Of a stretch of DNA of 5,235 nucleotides, positions 1 to 5,173 are shown piece by piece. The position numbers and the translations under genes are program-made. Numbering within the stretch: the first letter of the stretch is position 1; every line of letters starts with the position of its first letter. Source of the DNA: Methanolobus sp. UBA118 (GTDB taxonomy: Archaea; Halobacteriota; Methanosarcinia; Methanosarcinales; Methanosarcinaceae). The notes beneath the pieces were generated by a model. The model saw only the letters and a list, made by a program, of their open reading frames with translations, did no database searches and was not told the DNA's origin. The stretch is from contig DACO01000057.1 in assembly GCA_002508635.1 (NCBI GenBank), positions 1,165 to 6,399 on the forward strand. The letters are read 5' to 3'.

Positions 1-1184
1 ATCTGGATCTGATCATAAGCCCGGTTCACCTGGATTCTTCATATGAGATGTTGAGGTCCGCAATGGAGGAAGGCACAGATATCATCAGTCATCACCGTGC
101 GGTGGGACTGATCCTGACAAATGAGCAATTTCTTGATGGTGTCAGGGTCATTGAGGTCACAGGCTCGAAGGCCAAGACCAGTACCGCATCTCTGCTTGCT
201 GAAATTCTGTCAAGGAATATGACTGTGGCCCTCCATACCTCCCGTGGGTTGGAGATATGGAAAAATGGTGAAGCTGAAAGGATACATTCGGGATTGAGTA
301 TAGCACCTGGCAGCGTGCTTCATGCTATCGATATTCTCAAGTCCGAGGAAGTTCGCATGGATTGCTGTATCTTCGAGATCTCCATCGGAGGTACAGGCAA
401 TGCTGATATCGGTGTTATTACCACTCTGGAGCCGGACTATGGTATTGCCGCCTCCAGTTCCATGGCAAGCGATGCGAAGCTGAGTATGGTGGAATATACA
501 AAAGAGAACGGTGTTCTGTTTCTCAATGCACAGGACGCAAAAGCTGTGGAACTGGCCCGTAAACGTGGCATAAAATTCATTACTTTCAGTGATTCGGATA
601 GCTTTTCCGCTGATTCTCAGATGATCTTTGACGGGGAAAAAGTGACTCTATCCTTTGATAATTCACAGCTTACTGCTGTGGTGAATTCATTTTATAATGC
701 CTCTTCATATACGACCGCTTTTACAGTTGCGGGTACTGTTGCCCTGCATATGGGAGTGGCTGAAGACGTGGTTGCTGATGTAATATCCGGTTTTACAGGT
801 CTTGCGGGCCGGATGCAGGAAAAAAAACTTGAAGGCAGGATCCTCATAGACAACTCTAACTCAGGAATGGATATCCGCTCTGCAGAGAAATCCCTTGACT
901 ACGGACTTGCAAGGCCTGATAAGGATGCTTCCGGAAAGGTATTCATGGTGCTTGGCGAAGAGGCTGCACAGGTATGTGAAGGGCTTCCTCCTGGGGATGT
1001 AGCGGATCTTGTCTCAAGGAGGATTGAGGACATTGATTCACTCATACTTGTCGGTGAGAGAATGAGATCTGTTCAGCATGATAAGATCACCCATCTGTCA
1101 CATCTGGAAGAAGGGCTTGAACATGCTTTGGACCTGTCATCAAAAGGTGATTTGATCCTGTCATGTGTGAAATGCTTCAGGTGA
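1..1184 (+). CDS. cfbE: Coenzyme F430 synthetase CfbE (Mur ligase-like), 5' end cut by window edge
   Basis: This is the last enzyme of coenzyme F430 synthesis. In the known pathway it uses ATP to activate the 17(3)-acid of seco-F430 and close the six-membered carbocyclic ring. The reading frame stays open to the first base of the window, and the 15 codons before ATG 48 (LDLIISPVHLD...) look like normal protein. ATG 48 has no ribosome binding site, so the true start lies upstream; the first complete codon is at 3. Counting from Met 48, a Mur-type P-loop VTGSKAKTST lies at residues 38-46, FEISIGG at 109-115, a FYNASSY segment at 215-221 (the Mur 'N' motif region), GRMQ at 254-257 and DNSNSGMD at 268-275. 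It ends in SCVKCFR. Neighbouring cfbDCB supports CfbE over MurE/MurF, as methanogens of this group lack murein. The P-loop has Ala where most Mur ligases have Gly. An oligo-T run follows the stop. Confidence 0.9.
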   Translation, partial: LDLIISPVHLDSSYEMLRSAMEEGTDIISHHRAVGLILTNEQFLDGVRVIEVTGSKAKTSTASLLAEILSRNMTVALHTSRGLEIWKNGEAERIHSGLSIAPGSVLHAIDILKSEEVRMDCCIFEISIGGTGNADIGVITTLEPDYGIAASSSMASDAKLSMVEYTKENGVLFLNAQDAKAVELARKRGIKFITFSDSDSFSADSQMIFDGEKVTLSFDNSQLTAVVNSFYNASSYTTAFTVAGTVALHMGVAEDVVADVISGFTGLAGRMQEKKLEGRILIDNSNSGMDIRSAEKSLDYGLARPDKDASGKVFMVLGEEAAQVCEGLPPGDVADLVSRRIEDIDSLILVGERMRSVQHDKITHLSHLEEGLEHALDLSSKGDLILSCVKCFR

Positions 1185-1225
1185 TGTACCGGATATCTAT
1201 CTCTTAAACTCTTTCAAAATATGGC

Positions 1226-1232
1226 TTTTTTT
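1226..1232 (+). terminator. Candidate oligo-T terminator after cfbE
   Basis: A run of seven T residues lies 42 bases after the cfbE stop codon. Archaeal RNA polymerase often terminates at such U-tracts without a hairpin, and no strong hairpin is seen just before it. If it works, cfbE is transcribed separately from cfbDCB. Confidence 0.4.
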
Positions 1233-1307
1233 AGAATGAACGATGCTTTTATAAGATGAAGAAGTAGATTATGCAGAAAAATTACAGTCCTTTCAGTATA
1301 CAATTTC

Positions 1308-1392
1308 ATACTTATATTGACATAAATAGCAATAAAATATAAGTTCCAAAGATATTTTGACAATCACCTGTCAATCATATAATACTTATAAA
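1308..1392 (+). promoter_or_regulatory. Promoter region of cfbDCB with three TATA-like boxes
   Basis: The 221-bp gap between cfbE and cfbD (1185-1405) is AT-rich and contains no convincing gene. It holds three boxes resembling archaeal TATA elements: CTTATATT at 1311-1318, AAAATATAAG at 1334-1343 and CTTATAAA at 1385-1392. With the usual distance of about 25 bases, starts would fall near 1340, 1364 or 1414. The first two give leaders of roughly 40 to 70 bases. The third would give an almost leaderless cfbD transcript. The 9-base word ATACTTATA occurs at both 1308-1316 and 1382-1390. Which box is used cannot be decided from sequence. Confidence 0.5.
1357..1374. promoter_or_regulatory. Perfect dyad TTGACA-N6-TGTCAA, possible operator
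   Basis: TTGACA (1357-1362) and TGTCAA (1369-1374) are exact reverse complements separated by six bases, and the symmetry does not extend further. The dyad lies between the candidate TATA boxes and the cfbD start, where a repressor could block initiation or where the RNA could form a 6-bp hairpin. A further TTGACA half-site lies 40 bases upstream at 1317-1322. A 6-bp dyad can arise by chance in a gap this size, so a function is inferred from position only. It does not match the GGAA-N6-TTCC pattern of NrpR or the GTATGA-type site of enterobacterial NikR. Confidence 0.35.
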
Positions 1393-1405
1393 ACAAAGTT
1401 ACGGA

Positions 1406-2545
1406 ATGAATATGATGGGAAACGATTTAGCAATCATACATCCGCGGCCAAGCTCTATAGTGGCGGCACTTTACACTTTACGTGACCTGAATGTTGATGT
1501 TGCCATCCTTCATGGTCCGCCTGGTTGTTCATTCAAACACGCAAGGCTTCTGGAAGAGGACGGGATACATGTTGTAACAACGGCCCTGGATGAGAACGGT
1601 TTTGTTTTCGGAGGCCGTGATGAGCTCTCTTCTCTGCTTGAAAAGGTCAATGATATGTTCCAGCCCAGGCTAATTGGCGTGGTGGGAACATGTGCCAGCA
1701 TGATCATCGGTGAGGAACTTCGCGAACCTGTCCAGGATGCCAATCTTGATGTGCCTGTTATAGAGGTTGAGGTTCATGCAGGATATCCGAACAATACCAA
1801 AGGCGTGCTTCTGGCACTGGAATCAGCTTGTGATGCAGGTATCATAGATCCGGAAGAACTTGAAAGACAGAAATTCCTGCTTGAAGAGGCCACAAATGTT
1901 GAGAAACGCCATGGTGCGGCCAGCAGGGAGTATCTTGAACCTTCCAGGGGCGATGTGAAGTACAAGGTTGCCCAGAAGATCATCAACTATCTGAAAGAAG
2001 GCAAGCGCTGCCTGACCATTATGAATGCCAAGAAAGAGACAGGCTACATGTTCGCTGATATCACGGTTGCCATTAACGAAGTCGCTGCACAGCTTGGTAA
2101 AGAAGACAATGTTATCAACATGGCAAATGTGGATGACAGTCTCGGTCTCCCTCGTGTACGTCATCATGCAAAGAGCATAATGAGTGATTTCAGGGAAAAG
2201 GGAATTACAATCCATGAGAATATAGGCGGCATGGATGAGTATCCGGTTACCGGGGAAAAGGTCAGTAATATTATCTCTGAAAAGTATTCGGACTTTGATT
2301 TTGTTGTGATCTCCGGTGTACCGCATGCAATACCCATGGACAGTATGCAGGAAATGGAAGTAATATCCGTGACCAACGGGCCAAGACAGGTAATACCGCT
2401 AAGGGAAATGGGCCATGAACATGTGCTTGTTGAGATTGACCTGCATCCGAAGACCCTGGGTGTTAGCAATATTGTGGAATCCGAGTTCGGTGCGACCATG
2501 CGCGAGGTCGCAAAGGACATGCTTGATGTTGGAGAGGATGCATAA
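1406..2545 (+). CDS. cfbD: Ni-sirohydrochlorin a,c-diamide reductive cyclase, NifD-like subunit CfbD
   Basis: This is the catalytic component of the nitrogenase-like complex of F430 synthesis. With electrons from CfbC it reduces Ni-sirohydrochlorin a,c-diamide and forms the gamma-lactam ring, giving 15,17(3)-seco-F430-17(3)-acid. At 379 residues it is shorter than nitrogenase NifD (about 480-490). It opens with the family signature IHPRPSSIVAALYTL (residues 11-25). Two cysteines sit in conserved settings, HGPPGCSFKHARLL (Cys41) and GVVGTCASMIIGE (Cys96), and are the likely ligands of a [4Fe-4S] cluster; Cys142 and Cys202 lie in less distinctive contexts. No NifK-like partner gene is present, in line with a homodimeric CfbD. 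The start is uncertain: ATG codons at 1406, 1412 and 1415 are in frame. The only Shine-Dalgarno-like bases, GGA at 1403-1405, are better spaced for 1412 or 1415. It overlaps cfbC by one base. Confidence 0.93.
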   Translation: MNMMGNDLAIIHPRPSSIVAALYTLRDLNVDVAILHGPPGCSFKHARLLEEDGIHVVTTALDENGFVFGGRDELSSLLEKVNDMFQPRLIGVVGTCASMIIGEELREPVQDANLDVPVIEVEVHAGYPNNTKGVLLALESACDAGIIDPEELERQKFLLEEATNVEKRHGAASREYLEPSRGDVKYKVAQKIINYLKEGKRCLTIMNAKKETGYMFADITVAINEVAAQLGKEDNVINMANVDDSLGLPRVRHHAKSIMSDFREKGITIHENIGGMDEYPVTGEKVSNIISEKYSDFDFVVISGVPHAIPMDSMQEMEVISVTNGPRQVIPLREMGHEHVLVEIDLHPKTLGVSNIVESEFGATMREVAKDMLDVGEDA

Positions 2546-3336
2546 TGGCACAGAAGAGAATTGCCATATACGGTAAAGGCGGAATTGGCAAGTCCAGTAC
2601 TGCTTCCAATGTTGCGGCCGCCTGTGCCGATCAGGGCTACAGGGTAATGATAATTGGATGTGACCCGAAAAGTGATTCGTCCATCACACTTCTTGGTGGA
2701 AAGAGAATACCCACCATCCTTGACCTTCTCAGGCAGAAGATCGATGTCACTGAGAAGGACGTTGTTTTCGAAGGCTATAAAGGTGTCAAGTGTGTGGAGG
2801 TCGGCGGACCCGAGCCTGGAATTGGTTGTGCGGGACGCGGTATCATTGTTGCGATCCAGAAGCTGAGTAAGGTCTGTGAATCCATGAAAGATATGGACCT
2901 GATCATCTATGATGTGCCAGGCGATATCGTGTGTGGCGGATTTGTTGCCCCCATTCGCAAGGGTCTGGTGAACGAAGCCTACATTCTTACATCGGGTGAG
3001 TACATGCCCCTCTATGCGGCTAATAACATATGCCGGGGACTTGCCAAGATCAACACGCCTTTGTCCGGTATTATCTGCAATTCCAGAAGTGTTACAAGGG
3101 AAGAGGAGATCGTCAGAAAATTTTCCGAGGAGATCGGTAGCAAGCTTATGGCTTTTATCCCTAAGGAGCAGATAGTCCAGGACTGCGAGAGGGATGGCTT
3201 CTCCGTGCTTGAAAAAGCTTCGGATTCCTCTGTTGCAGGTGTCTATCGCGAACTTGCAAATGCTATAATGAACAACGACAGCTCGGTCATGCCTGCAGCC
3301 CTTGAGGATGCAAGGCTGCGTGAGCTCACAAGATAA
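2545..3336 (+). CDS. cfbC: Ni-sirohydrochlorin a,c-diamide reductive cyclase, NifH-like reductase CfbC
   Basis: This is the ATP-dependent iron-sulfur reductase that donates electrons one at a time to CfbD. It belongs to the NifH/BchL/ChlL family and works as a homodimer bridged by one [4Fe-4S] cluster. The 263 residues show the P-loop YGKGGIGKSST at 9-19, the switch-I region GCDPKSDS at 38-45, and the two cluster cysteines Cys95 (GIGCAGRGI) and Cys130 (DVPGDIVCGGF). Tyr-Asp-Val-Pro-Gly at 122-126 matches the switch-II DVxGD region. It is slightly shorter than typical NifH (about 275-295). No nifD/nifK, bchN/bchB or other nitrogenase genes are nearby, and the cfbD/cfbB neighbours fix the role as CfbC rather than NifH. 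The ATG overlaps the cfbD stop (TAATG), and GAGGAT at 2534-2539 gives a well-spaced ribosome binding site, implying translational coupling. Confidence 0.94.
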   Translation: MAQKRIAIYGKGGIGKSSTASNVAAACADQGYRVMIIGCDPKSDSSITLLGGKRIPTILDLLRQKIDVTEKDVVFEGYKGVKCVEVGGPEPGIGCAGRGIIVAIQKLSKVCESMKDMDLIIYDVPGDIVCGGFVAPIRKGLVNEAYILTSGEYMPLYAANNICRGLAKINTPLSGIICNSRSVTREEEIVRKFSEEIGSKLMAFIPKEQIVQDCERDGFSVLEKASDSSVAGVYRELANAIMNNDSSVMPAALEDARLRELTR

Positions 3337-3348
3337 AGGCTGGTAATC

Positions 3349-4812
3349 ATGTCAGTTCCTTCTTCATCTTTGGAAAAAAAACATATACCAAGAATACTCC
3401 TGTCAGCGGGAAGTTCTTCCTCCGGCAAGACTACCATAACCATCGGTCTGCTTGCGGCTCTTACGGAGGCTGGATATAAAGTCCAGCCCTATAAGGTGGG
3501 TCTTGATTACATCGACCCGAGCTACTATTCCGAGATCACGGGTCGCAGGGCCAGGAACATCGATGGTTTCCTGATGGATGAGGAAGGTGTGAGGGATGTT
3601 TTCATCCATGGTGCAGAAGTGGACGGGGAAGCCGATATAGCCATAATCGAAGGTGTTCGTGGCCTGTATGAAGGCTTTGACAGTTTTACGGATACAGGCA
3701 GCACAGCACAGATAGCAAAGATCCTGCAATGTTCTGTTATACTTATCATCAATGCAAGAAGTATCACCCGCTCAGCGGCTGCCCTTGTAAGCGGATTTAA
3801 GGACTTCGATAAAGACGTTCACATAGCAGGCGTTATCCTCAATAATATCGGCGGGCCAAGGCATGAGAAAAAAGCAACAGAGGCAATTGAACACTATACC
3901 GGGATTCCCGTTATAGGCGTGATCCGCCGCAACAATTCCATGAAGATATCCATGAGACACCTCGGTCTAGTGCCGGCTATCGAGGAGCGTCGCCGTGCTG
4001 ACAATTTTGATGAAAGGATTGAATTTATCCGGGAAACCATCAAGGACGGCATCCGGATCGACCGCCTGCTGGAGACAGCCAACGCAGCTCTTGATATTGA
4101 AAGACCCTCTGAGACTGTTTTCTCCCCGCTGGAAATTGAGGGCGAAGCTCCGGTCATTGGAGTTGCACTTGATGAGGCTTTTAACTTCTATTATCACGAT
4201 AATCTTGAACTGCTGGAGATGGCAGGAGCAAAGATCGAATACTTCAGTCCGGTGAACGATAGCAAGTTACCGGATGTGGACGGCCTGTACCTTGGAGGAG
4301 GCTACCCTGAGCTTTTCGCAGAACAACTCGAGAACAATGTATCCATGCGGGAGGACATCCTCGATGCATCACGTTCAGGAATGCCAATCTATGCTGAATG
4401 CGGTGGCTTGATGTATCTTACAGAAAAACTTAGCACAGGTGTGAAAGGCAAAGGAGCACATCACATGGCGGAAATGCCGGAATCCACACATGAGATGGTG
4501 GGAGCTCTCCCCGGACATACTCTCATGGGTCACAAACGTGTGGTAAGTTATAATATAGGTTCTCTGGCAACGGATTCAGTGATCGGTAAAACAGGTAATT
4601 CCTTCCGTGGACATGAGTTCCATCATTCTGAAGTTTCCGAACTTCCAAAGGATGCAAGCTTTGCGATCAAACTCTCCCGCGGAACCGGTATAATTGATGG
4701 CTGGGACGGACTCACTGTAAATAATACGCTGGGTTGCTACGCTCATCTGGTTGCAAGCTCATACCGGGAATTTGCGGGAAGTTTTGTGGATTTTGTGAAG
4801 AAAAATAAATGA
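3349..4812 (+). CDS. cfbB: Ni-sirohydrochlorin a,c-diamide synthase CfbB (CobB/CbiA family)
   Basis: This amidotransferase converts the a and c acetate side chains of Ni-sirohydrochlorin to amides, using glutamine and ATP. It makes the substrate of CfbCD. The 487 residues have the CbiA two-domain plan. The N-terminal ATP-binding domain shows the P-loop AGSSSSGKTT at 20-29, YKVGLDYIDP at 48-57 and EGVRGLYEG at 101-109. The C-terminal class-I-like glutaminase domain begins near 268, with GGGYPE at 316-321, the catalytic Cys351 in YAECGGLMYL, GHEFHHSE at 421-428 and probable catalytic His466 in CYAHL. Length is typical of CbiA/CfbB (about 450-490). Sequence alone does not fully separate it from cobyrinate a,c-diamide synthase CbiA, but its place directly after cfbC makes CfbB far more likely. 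The gap from cfbC is 12 bp. GGCTGG at 3338-3343 is a weak ribosome binding site for ATG 3349. Confidence 0.92.
   Translation: MSVPSSSLEKKHIPRILLSAGSSSSGKTTITIGLLAALTEAGYKVQPYKVGLDYIDPSYYSEITGRRARNIDGFLMDEEGVRDVFIHGAEVDGEADIAIIEGVRGLYEGFDSFTDTGSTAQIAKILQCSVILIINARSITRSAAALVSGFKDFDKDVHIAGVILNNIGGPRHEKKATEAIEHYTGIPVIGVIRRNNSMKISMRHLGLVPAIEERRRADNFDERIEFIRETIKDGIRIDRLLETANAALDIERPSETVFSPLEIEGEAPVIGVALDEAFNFYYHDNLELLEMAGAKIEYFSPVNDSKLPDVDGLYLGGGYPELFAEQLENNVSMREDILDASRSGMPIYAECGGLMYLTEKLSTGVKGKGAHHMAEMPESTHEMVGALPGHTLMGHKRVVSYNIGSLATDSVIGKTGNSFRGHEFHHSEVSELPKDASFAIKLSRGTGIIDGWDGLTVNNTLGCYAHLVASSYREFAGSFVDFVKKNK
4801..4809 (-). terminator. Candidate T-rich terminator of the convergent minus-strand gene
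   Basis: Read on the minus strand, the last codons of cfbB become TTTATTTTT, a T-rich tract 14 to 22 bases past the stop of the membrane-protein gene. It would let that transcript end just inside the 3' end of cfbB. Confidence 0.25.
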
Positions 4813-4819
4813 AATAAGG

Positions 4820-4824
4820 TTTTT
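4820..4824 (+). terminator. Weak candidate oligo-T terminator of cfbDCB
   Basis: A run of five T residues begins eight bases after the cfbB stop and is followed by AT-rich DNA. It lies at the junction with the convergent membrane-protein gene and even enters that gene's stop codon. It is short for an archaeal terminator, so further T-rich stretches downstream may contribute. Confidence 0.25.
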
Positions 4825-5047
4825 ATAATCCCTTTTCTCCTTCCTGGAAAAAGAAAATATAGAGTATTGGTAATATTCCTGCTGTGTTTAAAATCAGCAT
4901 AGCAATGAACCAGTAGTTCTGATCCTTTCTTGCAGCTTTCCAGAGCTCTATGCCTTTCCAGATAAGTTCCCAGATAGCAAGTGCTATTATGATTATCCAG
5001 AATCCTGTAGACTGGATGTCCGTTGCCATATATGACATGTAAACCAT
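4823..5047 (-). CDS. Small two-helix membrane protein, DUF5652-like
   Basis: A 74-residue protein with two hydrophobic helices at about residues 16-36 (FWIIIIALAIWELIWKGIELW) and 46-67 (ending in ILYIFFF), joined by a short basic loop KAARKDQNY. The positive-inside rule would put this loop in the cytoplasm and both ends outside. The pattern W-K-G-x-x-L-W-K-A-A followed by W-F-I and L-N-T-x-G-I-L-P resembles the DUF5652 family as I remember it; no function is known for that family. The start chosen is ATG 5047, because GGTGG at 5057-5053 sits five bases before it. A GTG at 5056 would add three residues but has no ribosome binding site. The gene converges with cfbB, leaving only 10 bp between stop codons, and diverges from the gene at 5174. 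It is not known to take part in F430 synthesis. Confidence 0.72.
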   Translation of the reverse strand: MVYMSYMATDIQSTGFWIIIIALAIWELIWKGIELWKAARKDQNYWFIAMLILNTAGILPILYIFFFQEGEKGL

Positions 5048-5077
5048 ATTTACCACCCAGGTATTGTTTATGTATGC

Positions 5078-5115
5078 CTGGATAATAAATTTTGTTTTAA
5101 TATCTCTTTATCCAG
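5078..5115. repeat. Perfect 8-bp inverted repeat in the divergent promoter region, possible shared operator
   Basis: CTGGATAA (5078-5085) and TTATCCAG (5108-5115) are exact reverse complements separated by 22 bases. The arms' centres are 30 bp apart, about three helical turns, so a dimer pair could bind both on one face of the DNA. One arm overlaps the minus-strand TATA box. The other ends 16 bases before the plus-strand TATA box at 5132. Function is inferred from position only. Confidence 0.4.
5082..5089 (-). promoter_or_regulatory. Candidate TATA box of the small membrane-protein gene
   Basis: On the minus strand this reads TTTATTAT. Transcription would begin near 5060, giving a leader of about 13 bases that just includes the GGTGG ribosome binding site. 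The box overlaps one arm of the inverted repeat at 5078-5115. Confidence 0.4.
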
Positions 5116-5131
5116 AATTTTTGTACCGGGG

Positions 5132-5142
5132 TTAATATATAG
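5132..5142 (+). promoter_or_regulatory. Candidate TATA box of the gene starting at 5174
   Basis: TTAATATATAG is a good archaeal TATA-like element. Its centre near 5137 predicts a start around 5163, so the leader would be about 11 bases and would hold just the GGTGA ribosome binding site. Confidence 0.5.
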
Positions 5143-5164
5143 CATTCAGTTCTAATTATAAACG

Positions 5165-5169
5165 GGTGA
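5165..5169 (+). promoter_or_regulatory. Ribosome binding site GGTGA deciding a GTG start
   Basis: GGTGA matches the archaeal 16S rRNA 3' end and lies four bases before GTG 5174. No ATG in this frame follows within the window, so this site is the main support for the GTG start. Confidence 0.55.
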
Positions 5170-5173
5170 TAAG

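Noticed and set aside
1..1184. MurE/MurF or a cell wall (pseudomurein) ligase
   Set aside because: Mur-ligase fold is clear, but the divergent P-loop, the SCVKCFR end and the F430 context indicate CfbE.
1363..1369. Loop of the dyad (ATCACCT) is identical to the 16S rRNA anti-Shine-Dalgarno core, suggesting an RNA switch that masks a ribosome site
   Set aside because: The cfbD start has no GGTGAT-like site nearby for this loop to pair with, so there is no clear target. Treated as coincidence.
1185..1405. Small RNA, riboswitch or small protein gene in the cfbE-cfbD gap
   Set aside because: No stable extended hairpins, no known riboswitch core, and only very short ATG frames such as the 7-codon one at 1238.
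1823..2326. 167-residue open frame on the minus strand inside cfbD
   Set aside because: It lies wholly inside a strongly conserved gene, has no ribosome site and no recognisable domain; it is an out-of-frame shadow.
2545..3336. NifH nitrogenase iron protein
   Set aside because: The P-loop and cluster cysteines fit NifH, but no nifD/nifK/nifE/nifN genes are near and the neighbours are cfbD, cfbB and cfbE. CfbC explains all of it better.
3349..4812. Cobyrinate a,c-diamide synthase CbiA of cobalamin synthesis
   Set aside because: Same family and motifs, but no other cobalamin genes are present and it is directly downstream of cfbDC. CfbB is the better call.
5057..5081. CCAGG...CCTGG 5-bp inverted repeat beside the minus-strand start
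   Set aside because: Too short to separate from chance; the 8-bp repeat at 5078-5115 is the better candidate.
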